Positions 15,839-24,423 of a stretch of 64,000 nt of DNA are shown in pieces; positions within the stretch are counted from its first letter, which is position 1; every line of letters starts with the position of its first letter. The position numbers and the translations under genes are program-made. This DNA is from Dryocola sp051307055 (lineage in GTDB: Bacteria > Pseudomonadota > Gammaproteobacteria > Enterobacterales > Enterobacteriaceae). The notes under the pieces are model-generated. The model was given only the letters and a program-made list of their open reading frames with translations. It was not told the DNA's origin and did not search any database. The stretch is taken from contig NZ_CP149994.1 in NCBI RefSeq assembly GCF_051307055.1, positions 4,216,001 to 4,280,000 of the forward strand, given 5' to 3'.

Positions 15839-16939
15839 TTAAGAAATGCTGCTGTTTCTGCGTTGACGACGCTTGAAGCGTCTTATGAAGCGGGCCACTC
15901 TCCAGGCGCGCTTAATGCAATAATCATAGAGCACAAATGCTAGCAAGAATAATGCCAACATTACCCATTCCGGAATAACCATATAGTATTCAGCTACTAC
16001 GCCAAAAGTAGCTAATAAAGCCGCTGCAACCGTTATCAAAGCGAATGCCTGACGGGAAGTAAAGCCTGCTCGCATAATTAGATGATGAATATGCTGTCGG
16101 TCGGCTGAAAAAGGACTCAATCCTTTACGTAATCGGCGGTACATAATGGCAATCATATCCATCAGCGGAATAGCAATAATCCATAACGCCGTGACAGGGC
16201 TGATTGGATGCGTTGCCCCTTGCGTGGTTTGTAGCAGTATCCAAATCAACGTAAAGCCGATAAAAGTGCTGCCGGCATCGCCCATAAACACTTTATATCG
16301 TTTCCCGAGCGCACCCAGGTTGAGCAGAATGTAAGGAAGGGTCGCCGCTATCATGGTGAAGCACCACATCGCGAGACTGGTTTGTCCGTTAAAAAAGAGT
16401 ATGACGCCAAGACCTGCAAAAGAAACACTGGAAAGGCCGCCGAGAAGCCCATCTATACCATCAACCATGTTGAAAGCATTAATCGCAGCCCAGACAGCAA
16501 ACAACGTTAAGATATAACCAAAAGGCCCCAGAAGGAACTCCCAGGAACCCAGAATATAACCAAAGCTAGAAAGGTAGAGACCAGCACAGGCCATCATTAA
16601 GATAGCAACAAAAGCTTGAGCAAGCGCGCGGAACTTTACGCTGATGTCGAAACGATCGTCGAGAGCACCAACAAGCACAAGAATGCCAGCACAAACTAAA
16701 TAGAGCCGTGCGTGTGGGATATAATATCTGGAGAAAAGCCAGGCGAAGAAAAATGCAATGCATACACCCGCATAGACAGATACTCCTCCGACCAGTGGGA
16801 TCAGGCCCTGATGTCGCTTACGGTAATTTGGTCTATCTACCAAGCCGACTTTTTTCGCCGCTTTGCGGGCAAAAAACAAAAAGACAAGAGTGAAGACAAA
16901 GACAAAAATGAGGTCTGTACTCAGACTGAGTAAGTTCAC
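15839..16939 (-). CDS. wecA: Undecaprenyl-phosphate alpha-N-acetylglucosaminyl 1-phosphate transferase
   Basis: A 366-residue membrane protein with about eleven hydrophobic segments. Catalytic blocks of the polyprenyl-phosphate transferase family are visible: DDRFD, NMVDGIDGLLGG, FMGDAGS and the loop RQHIHHLIMRAG. It transfers GlcNAc-1-P from UDP-GlcNAc to undecaprenyl phosphate, starting ECA and often O-antigen chains. It is the first gene of the ECA operon. The 224-bp gap to rho (16940-17163) is A/T-rich and should hold the operon promoter beyond the rho terminator; I cannot name a clear -35/-10 pair. Confidence 0.97.
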   Translation of the reverse strand: MNLLSLSTDLIFVFVFTLVFLFFARKAAKKVGLVDRPNYRKRHQGLIPLVGGVSVYAGVCIAFFFAWLFSRYYIPHARLYLVCAGILVLVGALDDRFDISVKFRALAQAFVAILMMACAGLYLSSFGYILGSWEFLLGPFGYILTLFAVWAAINAFNMVDGIDGLLGGLSSVSFAGLGVILFFNGQTSLAMWCFTMIAATLPYILLNLGALGKRYKVFMGDAGSTFIGFTLIWILLQTTQGATHPISPVTALWIIAIPLMDMIAIMYRRLRKGLSPFSADRQHIHHLIMRAGFTSRQAFALITVAAALLATFGVVAEYYMVIPEWVMLALFLLAFVLYDYCIKRAWRVARFIRRFKRRQRRNSSIS

Positions 16940-17118
16940 GGTAAACGCTCTCTGCTAAATCATGCAGTTATTAAAGCAAAAATCATACCAAATTCATATT
17001 TAACGGTTATTTTAATATAAACTTAGAGCATTTAATGCGCAATCCATACCTGTTTACCTTAAGTCGAGAACAAAAGTAAAAATGTACGTAAGACTATTAA
17101 AGCGTATATACCACTAAA

Positions 17119-17146
17119 GAAAAACGCCACGACTAAGCGTGGCGTT
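17119..17146 (-). terminator. Terminator of rho
   Basis: On the minus strand AACGCCACG...CGTGGCGTT forms a 9-bp stem followed by TTTTTCTTT, 18 bp after the rho stop. The convergent direction has no matching U-run. Confidence 0.85.
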
Positions 17147-17163
17147 CCCCGAGTTTTTATTAC

Positions 17164-18423
17164 TTACGAGCGCTTCATCATATCGAAGAATTCGTCGTTG
17201 GTTTTGGTCATCGCCAACTTGTTAATGAGGAATTCCATCGCGTCGATTTCACCCATCGGGTGAATAATTTTACGCAGGATCCACATTTTCTGCAGCTCTT
17301 CCTGGGTCGTAAGAAGCTCTTCTTTACGCGTACCAGAACGGTTGTAGTCGATGGCGGGGAACACGCGTTTCTCAGCGATTTTACGCGCCAGATGCAGTTC
17401 CATGTTGCCGGTACCTTTAAATTCTTCGTAGATAACTTCATCCATTTTAGAACCGGTATCGACCAGCGCGGTGGCGATAATGGTCAGGCTGCCGCCCTCT
17501 TCCACGTTACGTGCCGCACCGAAGAAGCGTTTTGGACGATGCAGGGCGTTAGCGTCCACACCACCTGTTAATACTTTACCGGAAGCCGGTACCACGGTGT
17601 TGTAAGCACGCGCCAGACGGGTAATGGAGTCCAGCAGAATGATAACGTCTTTTTTATGCTCAACCAGGCGCTTCGCTTTCTCAATTACCATTTCGGCAAC
17701 CTGAACGTGGCGGGATGCCGGCTCGTCAAAGGTGGAAGCAACCACTTCACCTTTAACCAGACGCTGCATCTCGGTCACTTCTTCCGGACGTTCGTCGATA
17801 AGCAGAACCATCAGCACGCAATCCGGGTGATTATAAGCGATGCTCTGGGCAATGTTTTGCAGCAGCATGGTTTTACCGGCTTTTGGCGGCGCCACAATCA
17901 GGCCACGCTGGCCGCGACCGATTGGCGACGCCAGATCCAGCACGCGTGCGGTTAAATCTTCGGTAGAACCGTTACCACGTTCCATGCGCAGACGAGAGTT
18001 GGCATGCAGCGGGGTTAAGTTTTCAAACAGGATTTTGCTGCGCGCATTTTCCGGTTTGTCGTAGTTAACCTCGTTTACTTTCAGCAGGGCAAAGTAACGC
18101 TCGCCTTCTTTCGGCGGACGAATCTTACCGGAGATGGTATCCCCAGTGCGGAGGTTGAAACGGCGGATTTGGCTGGGAGAAACGTAGATATCATCGGGAC
18201 CGGCGAGGTAGGAGCTGTCTGCGGAGCGGAGGAAACCAAATCCATCCTGCAGTATCTCCAGCACACCGTCGCCAAAGATATCTTCGCCACTCTTAGCATG
18301 TTGCTTCAGGATGGAGAAAATAATGTCCTGTTTGCGCATGCGGGCCTGATTTTCCAGCCCCATATTTTCGCCGAGAGTAATCAGCTCAGAAACCGGCGTA
18401 TTCTTTAATTCGGTAAGATTCAT
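17164..18423 (-). CDS. rho: Transcription termination factor Rho
   Basis: A 419-residue protein, exactly the E. coli length and almost identical as far as I remember it. The N-terminal helix bundle and the cold-shock-like RNA-binding domain (ILQDGFGFLRS near residue 60) are followed by the RecA-type motor with Walker A APPKAGKT (about 178-185), Walker B LLIDERPEEV, the Q-loop region and the R-loop. Rho is the hexameric helicase that ends transcription at rut sites. A 357-bp leader separates it from trxA; rho is known to autoregulate through such a leader. Confidence 0.98.
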   Translation of the reverse strand: MNLTELKNTPVSELITLGENMGLENQARMRKQDIIFSILKQHAKSGEDIFGDGVLEILQDGFGFLRSADSSYLAGPDDIYVSPSQIRRFNLRTGDTISGKIRPPKEGERYFALLKVNEVNYDKPENARSKILFENLTPLHANSRLRMERGNGSTEDLTARVLDLASPIGRGQRGLIVAPPKAGKTMLLQNIAQSIAYNHPDCVLMVLLIDERPEEVTEMQRLVKGEVVASTFDEPASRHVQVAEMVIEKAKRLVEHKKDVIILLDSITRLARAYNTVVPASGKVLTGGVDANALHRPKRFFGAARNVEEGGSLTIIATALVDTGSKMDEVIYEEFKGTGNMELHLARKIAEKRVFPAIDYNRSGTRKEELLTTQEELQKMWILRKIIHPMGEIDAMEFLINKLAMTKTNDEFFDMMKRS

Positions 18424-18782
18424 AATGGTGGGTTCTTAAACTCGGGGTAAATCTCGAACATGTTTCGTGAATGGTATGGCAGGGTCATCCATGCCTGTTT
18501 AATGGCCAGCACCACATGTCTTATCGCTGTCTGGTCATAGGAAAAACGCAGAACTGAAACGACACGACGGAATGGGTGATACGCCCGAAATCGATTATGC
18601 AACCATGTGCTCACTGTGAAATTAGCGTCTTAGCGATAGCGAATGAGAAGCATTGGGTATTACAAAGATTCAAACTTTAAGGCAAGTTCAAGGTGCAGTA
18701 AAAGTAACTTAGCATGACTGACGCCGGGCGTCCAGCGGCTCACAAAAATTTGCAAACCGCGCACGCGCCGGCTGAGATTCCA
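18424..18782 (-). promoter_or_regulatory. rho leader region with a degenerate rhoL-like frame
   Basis: The 359 bp between trxA and rho hold no trxA terminator with a clear U-run. One frame on the minus strand (about 18529-18594) reads SISGVSPIPSCRFSSAFFL, resembling the middle of the rhoL leader peptide of E. coli as I recall it. It has no ATG and is preceded directly by TAA. A different frame (18614 to 18420) stays open for 64 codons and overlaps the rho start by 4 bp. I regard the region as the rho leader and do not call a peptide gene with confidence. Confidence 0.5.
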
Positions 18783-19112
18783 TTACGCCAGATTAGCGTC
18801 CAGGAACTCTTTTAACTGGCCTTTGGACAGCGCACCGACTTTAGTGGCAGCCACTTCACCGTTCTTAAACAGCAGCAGAGTCGGAATGCCGCGGATGCCG
18901 TATTTCGGCGCGGTGCCCGGGTTCTGATCGATGTTCAGTTTGGCAACGGTTAATTTGCCCTGATATTCATCAGCGATTTCATCAAGAATCGGGGCGATCA
19001 TTTTGCATGGACCACACCACTCTGCCCAGAAATCAACGAGGATCAACCCGTCAGCTTTAAGTACGTCCGTGTCGAAACTGTCATCAGTCAGGTGAATAAT
19101 TTTATCGCTCAT
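18783..19112 (-). CDS. trxA: Thioredoxin 1
   Basis: A 109-residue thioredoxin with the active site WCGPCK at residues 32-37, the cis-proline in GIRGIPTLLLF, and no signal peptide. It reduces cytoplasmic disulfides such as ribonucleotide reductase and PAPS reductase, using electrons from TrxB. It is nearly identical to E. coli TrxA. A CAAAGGATTG-type stretch lies upstream (GGAGTAGAACATG gives the ribosome-binding site). It is divergent from rhlB across a 118-bp gap. Confidence 0.98.
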   Translation of the reverse strand: MSDKIIHLTDDSFDTDVLKADGLILVDFWAEWCGPCKMIAPILDEIADEYQGKLTVAKLNIDQNPGTAPKYGIRGIPTLLLFKNGEVAATKVGALSKGQLKEFLDANLA

Positions 19113-19230
19113 GTTCTACTCCAAAGGATTGTGTCTACCTTGTTGGTGTAGCATTAACCAACTTAAGGTTGACTTTATTTCACCGGATACGCTTTCGTAA
19201 AGCAATAGTTAGCTGATATTCTACCACACT

Positions 19231-20502
19231 ATGAGCAAAACACATTTGACCGAACAGAAGTTTTCCGACTTCGCCCTGCACCCTAAGGTGATTGAAGCCC
19301 TTGAAACAAAAGGGTTTCATAACTGCACCCCTATTCAGGCACTCGCGCTTCCGCTGACGCTGGCGAATCGTGATGTTGCCGGTCAGGCGCAAACCGGTAC
19401 TGGCAAAACGATGGCGTTCTTAACGTCAACGTTCCATTATTTACTCTCTCACCCTGTTCCGGAGAACCGTCAGGTGAACCAGCCGCGCGCCTTAATTATG
19501 GCGCCGACTCGTGAACTGGCAGTGCAAATTCACTCCGATGCAGAACCGCTGGCCCAGGCCACAGGACTGAAACTCGGCCTGGCTTACGGCGGCGACGGCT
19601 ACGATAAACAGCTTAAAGTGCTGGAAAGCGGCGTCGACATCCTGATTGGCACAACCGGTCGTTTAATCGACTACGCCAAGCAAAATCATATCAATTTAGG
19701 TGCTATTCAGGTCGTGGTGCTGGATGAAGCCGATCGCATGTACGATCTGGGTTTTATCAAAGACATCCGTTGGTTGTTCCGTCGTATGCCGCCGGTAACG
19801 CAACGCCTGAACATGCTGTTCTCCGCAACCCTCTCTTACCGCGTACGTGAACTGGCTTTCGAACAGATGAACAACGCCGAATACGTGGAAGTGGAACCAG
19901 AACAGAAAACGGGCCACCGTATAAAAGAGGAGCTGTTCTACCCTTCAAACGATGAGAAAATGCGCTTGTTGCAGACGCTCATTGAAGAAGAGTGGCCGGA
20001 CCGCGCAATCATCTTCGCCAACACGAAACACCGCTGTGAAGATATCTGGGGCCATCTGGCTGCCGATGGCCACCGCGTTGGCCTGTTAACCGGTGACGTT
20101 GCGCAGAAAAAACGCCTGCGCATCCTTGATGAGTTCACCCGTGGCGATCTCGACATCCTGGTAGCAACCGACGTTGCCGCCCGCGGCCTGCATATTCCGG
20201 CCGTAACGCACGTATTCAATTACGATCTGCCGGATGATTGCGAAGATTACGTTCACCGTATTGGCCGTACCGGCCGCGCCGGCGCAAGCGGGCATTCCAT
20301 CAGCCTCGCCTGTGAAGATTACGCGTTAAACCTGTCAGCAATCGAAACCTACATCGGTCACTCGATTCCGGTCAGCAAATATAAGACAGAAGCACTGTTA
20401 AGCGAGCTGCCACCACCAAAACGTCTGACCCGCCCTCGTTCCGGTAACGGTCCTCGTCGTGGCGGCAGTGCATCCCGTGGTAATCGTCGTCGTACAGGTT
20501 AA
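19231..20502 (+). CDS. rhlB: ATP-dependent DEAD-box RNA helicase RhlB
   Basis: A 423-residue helicase. Visible in order are the Q motif (GFHNCTPIQALALP), AQTGTGKT, PTRELAVQ, the DEAD box in VVLDEADRM, SAT in LFSATL, VATDVAARGLHIP and HRIGRTGRAG. The tail after about residue 395 is basic and Arg/Gly-rich. RhlB unwinds RNA within the RNase E degradosome. It is divergent from trxA and is followed after 6 bp by gppA, so the two are probably co-transcribed. Confidence 0.97.
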   Translation: MSKTHLTEQKFSDFALHPKVIEALETKGFHNCTPIQALALPLTLANRDVAGQAQTGTGKTMAFLTSTFHYLLSHPVPENRQVNQPRALIMAPTRELAVQIHSDAEPLAQATGLKLGLAYGGDGYDKQLKVLESGVDILIGTTGRLIDYAKQNHINLGAIQVVVLDEADRMYDLGFIKDIRWLFRRMPPVTQRLNMLFSATLSYRVRELAFEQMNNAEYVEVEPEQKTGHRIKEELFYPSNDEKMRLLQTLIEEEWPDRAIIFANTKHRCEDIWGHLAADGHRVGLLTGDVAQKKRLRILDEFTRGDLDILVATDVAARGLHIPAVTHVFNYDLPDDCEDYVHRIGRTGRAGASGHSISLACEDYALNLSAIETYIGHSIPVSKYKTEALLSELPPPKRLTRPRSGNGPRRGGSASRGNRRRTG

Positions 20503-20508
20503 TTATCT

Positions 20509-21993
20509 ATGCTCAGCTCCACCTCACTGTATGCAGCTATTGATTTAGGTTCTAACAGTTTTCATATGTTAGTGGTACGTGAGGTGGCTGGGACGATACA
20601 AACCCTGGCACGCATTAAACGTAAAGTCCGCCTCGCAGCCGGCTTAAACAGCGAAAACGCGCTCTCCCAGGAAGCTATGGAGCGCGGGTGGCAATGCCTG
20701 CGCCTATTCGCGGAACGTTTACAGGATATTCCGCAGGCGCAAATTCGCGTTGTCGCCACGGCAACGCTTCGCCTTGCCACTAACGCCCGGCAATTCATCC
20801 AGCAGGCTGAGAAAATTCTGGGATGTCCCATCCAGATCATTCGCGGTGAAGAAGAGGCCCGCCTTATTTATCAAGGCGTTGCTCACACTACCGGCGGCGC
20901 CGATCAGCGTCTGGTCGTGGATATTGGCGGCGCCAGTACGGAATTAGTGACCGGCTCCGGGGCGCAAACGACCGCGTTATTTAGCCTTTCGATGGGCTGC
21001 GTAACCTGGCTTGAACGTTTCTTTAGCGATCGCAATCTGGCAAAAGAAAATTTTGCGGCGGCGGAAGCTGCGGCAAGCGAAGTGTTAAAACCGGTCATTG
21101 ATGAGTTAAAGCATCATGGCTGGAAGGTCTGCGTTGGCGCCTCGGGCACCGTACAGGCTTTGCAGGAAATCATGATGGCGCAGGGCATGGATGAGCGAAT
21201 AACCCTTGCGAAACTGCAGCAGTTAAAGCAGCGCGCCATCCAGTGCGGACGCCTTGAAGAGCTGGAAATCGAAGGCTTAACGCTTGAACGTGCGCTGGTT
21301 TTCCCAAGCGGTCTGGCCATTTTAATCGCCATCTTTGAACAGCTCGGCATTGACTGTATGACCCTAGCCGGCGGCGCGCTGCGCGAAGGCCTGGTATATG
21401 GCATGCTGCATCTGACTGTCGATCGGGAAATTCGTAGCCGCACCATTCGCAATATTCAGCGCCGTTTTATGGTTGATATCGCGCAGGCCACCCGTGTTCA
21501 GCAACTGGCGCAGGTTTTTGCCGGCTATGTTGCCGATGAATGGGAGCTTGATCCATTAAGCAAAGATATGCTGCAAAGCGCGGCCCTGCTTCATGAAGTT
21601 GGCCTGAGCATCGATTTCAGACAGGCTCCGCTGCATGCGGCCTATCTGATCCGCAATCTGGATCTGCCGGGCTACACGCCGGCACAAAAAAAGCTGCTCG
21701 CCACCCTTCTGCTCAATCAGACCAATCCGGTCGATCTTTCGTCGCTCCACCAGCAAAACGCCGTTCCGCCACGCATTGCGGAGCGTCTTTGCCGCCTGTT
21801 ACGTTTAGCGATTATCTTCGCCAGCCGCCGCCGGGACGACATTCTGCCCGCAACCGAGCTGGAGGCCGAAGGAGAAGCGCTGCAGCTCACTCTTCCTGCC
21901 AACTGGCTTGCCTGCCATCCGCTTGGCGCTGAACTGCTTACCCAGGAAAGCCTGTGGCAAAGCTATGTTCACTGGCCGCTTACCATTAAATAA
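20509..21993 (+). CDS. gppA: Guanosine-5'-triphosphate,3'-diphosphate pyrophosphatase
   Basis: A 494-residue protein of the Ppx/GppA family with the ASKHA phosphate-binding motif AIDLGSNSFHMLVV at residues 9-22 and DIGGASTELV near residue 142; the C-terminal half resembles an HD-type helical domain. It converts pppGpp to ppGpp in the stringent response. It starts 6 bp after rhlB and its stop lies 1 bp from the convergent rep stop. The alternative name Ppx is excluded by the E. coli gene order and by overall similarity to GppA. Confidence 0.95.
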   Translation: MLSSTSLYAAIDLGSNSFHMLVVREVAGTIQTLARIKRKVRLAAGLNSENALSQEAMERGWQCLRLFAERLQDIPQAQIRVVATATLRLATNARQFIQQAEKILGCPIQIIRGEEEARLIYQGVAHTTGGADQRLVVDIGGASTELVTGSGAQTTALFSLSMGCVTWLERFFSDRNLAKENFAAAEAAASEVLKPVIDELKHHGWKVCVGASGTVQALQEIMMAQGMDERITLAKLQQLKQRAIQCGRLEELEIEGLTLERALVFPSGLAILIAIFEQLGIDCMTLAGGALREGLVYGMLHLTVDREIRSRTIRNIQRRFMVDIAQATRVQQLAQVFAGYVADEWELDPLSKDMLQSAALLHEVGLSIDFRQAPLHAAYLIRNLDLPGYTPAQKKLLATLLLNQTNPVDLSSLHQQNAVPPRIAERLCRLLRLAIIFASRRRDDILPATELEAEGEALQLTLPANWLACHPLGAELLTQESLWQSYVHWPLTIK

Positions 21994-21994
21994 T

Positions 21995-24016
21995 TCAGCC
22001 GCCGCGCGCTCTGGCCAGCATCTCCCGGATATTCGCGACGTTTGCCTGCCCTTTATTCATGCGCTCTTCAGCCGATACCACTTTACGCTCCTGCTCCCAT
22101 TGCAAATCATCCTGCGGTAGTTCAAGCAGGAAGCGGCTCGGCTCCGGCCGCACCAGCTCGCCATACTGACGGCGCTCTTTGCACAGCGTAAAAGTCAGCT
22201 CTTTCTGCGCGCGGGTGATCCCTACATAGGCCAGACGCCGCTCTTCGTCGATATTGTCTTCATCAATACTGCTCTGATGCGGCAGCAGTCCCTCTTCCAT
22301 GCCCACTAAAAAGACATAAGGGAACTCCAGCCCTTTGGAAGCGTGGAGGGTCATCAACTGGACCTGATCCGCTTCATCATCGCTTTCACCACGCTCCATC
22401 ATATCGCGCAGCGTGAAGCGAGTAACAACCTGGGTCAACGTCATGGGTTCATCGATATCCGAACCTTCAAGCATCTCCGTCATCCAGCTAAACAACTGAT
22501 TGACGTTTTTCATGCGCATTTCCGCCGCTTTCGGGCTCGGGGACGTTTCGTACAGCCAGCTTTCGTAATCCACGCCATGAATCAAATCACGCACCGCCGC
22601 CACGGGTTCACGCTCGGCAAGCGTCGCCACATCACGTAACCAGTGGGTAAAACGCTGCAACGCCTCCAGGCCACGCCCGCTTAAAGTCTGGCTAAGGCCA
22701 AAATCAAAGCTGGCGGTGAAAAGACTTTTATTACGCTGCATTGCCCATTCGCCCAGCTTCTGCATCGTTGCCGGACCGATTTCACGTTTTGGCGTGTTCA
22801 CGATACGCAGGAAAGCGCTGTCGTCATCCGGGTTGGTCAGCACGCGCAGATAGGCCAGCAGATCTTTAATTTCCGGCCTTGAGAAAAACGACGTGCCGCC
22901 TGAGATGCGATACGGGATGCGGTTTTGCATCAGCATCTTTTCGAACACCCGCGACTGGAAATTGCCACGATAAAGAATCGCGTAATCTTTGTAGCTGGTT
23001 TTATTAATAAAGTGATGGGCGATAAGCTCGCCGGTAACGCGTTCCGCCTCATGATCTTCGCTATTGGCCGTTACCACTTTTAACTCGGTGCCGTAACCCA
23101 GCTCTGAGAACAGGCGTTTTTCAAAGACGTGCGGGTTGTTGGCAATCAGAATATTGGCCGCCTTCAGGATGCGCCCGGAGGAGCGATAGTTCTGCTCAAG
23201 CTTAATGACCTGCAGGCTCGGAAAATCCTGGCTCAGTAATACAAGGTTTTGCGGACGTGCGCCGCGCCAGGAGTAGATCGACTGGTCGTCGTCGCCTACC
23301 ACGGTGAAACGAGCGCGTGCGCCCACCAGCAGCTTCACCAGCTCATACTGGCTGGTGTTGGTATCCTGATATTCATCCACCAGCAAATAGCGGATGCGGT
23401 TTTGCCAGCGCTCACGCACCTCTTCATTGCGCTGTAAAAGCAGCGTTGGCAGCAAAATCAGATCGTCAAAATCCAGCACGTTGCAGGATTTCAGATGAGC
23501 GTCGTACAGGCCGTAGCAGTGCGCGAAAATTCTGTCCCGCTCGCCTTTCGCCTGCGCTGCCGCCTGAGAAGGCGTTAACAGATCGTTTTTCCAGTTCGAG
23601 ATCGTCGAGATCAGCTGTTGCAGTAACGTCTTATCCTCTTCGAGCAAACCTTCGGTCAGCTCTTTTAGCAACGCGCTCTGGTCCGTGTCGTCAAACAGCG
23701 AGAAATTAGATTTCATGCCTAACGCCGCGTATTCGCGCTTGATGATTTCAAGCCCCAGCGTATGGAACGTGGAGATAAGCAATCCGCGGGCTTCTTTGCG
23801 CCCCAGCGTTTGCGCCACGCGCTCTTTCATCTCACGCGCGGCCTTGTTAGTAAAGGTCACAGCGGCGATGTGCCTTGCCTGATAGCCGCACTCACGGATC
23901 AGGTACGCCATTTTATTAGTAATGACACGCGTTTTGCCCGAGCCTGCGCCCGCCAGCACAAGGCAGGGTCCGGTAACAAATTCGACGGCTTGTTGTTGGC
24001 CTGGGTTTAAACGCAT
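21995..24016 (-). CDS. rep: ATP-dependent DNA helicase Rep
   Basis: A 673-residue UvrD/Rep superfamily 1 helicase, the E. coli length. Motifs in order: Walker A AGAGSGKT (residues 22-29), TFTNKAA, DEYQDTN, GDDDQSIYSWRGA, EQNYRSSGRIL, MTLHASKGLEF and YVGITRAQKEL. It is the accessory replicative helicase that clears protein blocks and helps replication of some phages. I chose 24016 (MRLNPGQQQ) over the frame start at 24028, since the family begins there. The gene converges with gppA and diverges from ppiC. Confidence 0.97.
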   Translation of the reverse strand: MRLNPGQQQAVEFVTGPCLVLAGAGSGKTRVITNKMAYLIRECGYQARHIAAVTFTNKAAREMKERVAQTLGRKEARGLLISTFHTLGLEIIKREYAALGMKSNFSLFDDTDQSALLKELTEGLLEEDKTLLQQLISTISNWKNDLLTPSQAAAQAKGERDRIFAHCYGLYDAHLKSCNVLDFDDLILLPTLLLQRNEEVRERWQNRIRYLLVDEYQDTNTSQYELVKLLVGARARFTVVGDDDQSIYSWRGARPQNLVLLSQDFPSLQVIKLEQNYRSSGRILKAANILIANNPHVFEKRLFSELGYGTELKVVTANSEDHEAERVTGELIAHHFINKTSYKDYAILYRGNFQSRVFEKMLMQNRIPYRISGGTSFFSRPEIKDLLAYLRVLTNPDDDSAFLRIVNTPKREIGPATMQKLGEWAMQRNKSLFTASFDFGLSQTLSGRGLEALQRFTHWLRDVATLAEREPVAAVRDLIHGVDYESWLYETSPSPKAAEMRMKNVNQLFSWMTEMLEGSDIDEPMTLTQVVTRFTLRDMMERGESDDEADQVQLMTLHASKGLEFPYVFLVGMEEGLLPHQSSIDEDNIDEERRLAYVGITRAQKELTFTLCKERRQYGELVRPEPSRFLLELPQDDLQWEQERKVVSAEERMNKGQANVANIREMLARARGG

Positions 24017-24099
24017 AAGAACACTCAATGAAAGTCAGGAGGGGAGAAAATCAGCGTGGTAGTATAGCCAGCGTAATCCATACGACTCAAGGTACTATC

Positions 24100-24381
24100 A
24101 TGGCAAAAACCGCGGCAGCATTGCATATCCTTGTTAAGGAAGAAAAACTGGCCCAGGAAATTCTCGAACAGCTGAAAAACGGCGGCGACTTCGAAAAACT
24201 GGCGAAAAAGCACTCCACCTGCCCGTCAGGCAAAAAAGGCGGTCATTTAGGCGAGTTCCGCCAGGGCCAGATGGTGCCGGCTTTCGATAAAGTGGTGTTC
24301 TCATGCCCGCTGCTGGAGCCTGTTGGGCCGCTGCACACGCAGTTTGGCTATCACGTCATTAAAGTACTGTACCGTAACTAA
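24100..24381 (+). CDS. ppiC: Parvulin-type peptidyl-prolyl cis-trans isomerase C
   Basis: A 93-residue protein made up of a single parvulin domain without signal peptide: it opens with MAKTAAALHILVKEEK, contains the HSTCPSGKKGGHLGEF and VPAFDKVVFS blocks, and ends GYHVIKVLYRN. The start at 24100 fits the family; the frame extends 24 codons further upstream but those overlap the rep promoter region. It isomerises prolyl bonds in cytoplasmic substrates. It converges with ilvC across a shared terminator. Confidence 0.97.
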   Translation: MAKTAAALHILVKEEKLAQEILEQLKNGGDFEKLAKKHSTCPSGKKGGHLGEFRQGQMVPAFDKVVFSCPLLEPVGPLHTQFGYHVIKVLYRN

Positions 24382-24382
24382 C

Positions 24383-24411
24383 AAAAAAGGCCGGGATTTC
24401 CCGGCCTTTTT
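24383..24411. terminator. Bidirectional terminator between ppiC and ilvC
   Basis: The stem AAGGCCGGG...CCCGGCCTT is flanked by A6 on the left and T5 on the right, and lies 2 bp after the ppiC stop and 13 bp after the ilvC stop. Confidence 0.9.
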
Positions 24412-24423
24412 ACGCAGCAGGAC

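Noticed and set aside
18420..18614. A 64-codon frame upstream of rho as a gene
   Set aside because: It has a start overlap with rho that is suggestive, but no known homologue and no clear ribosome-binding site; kept only as part of the leader entry.
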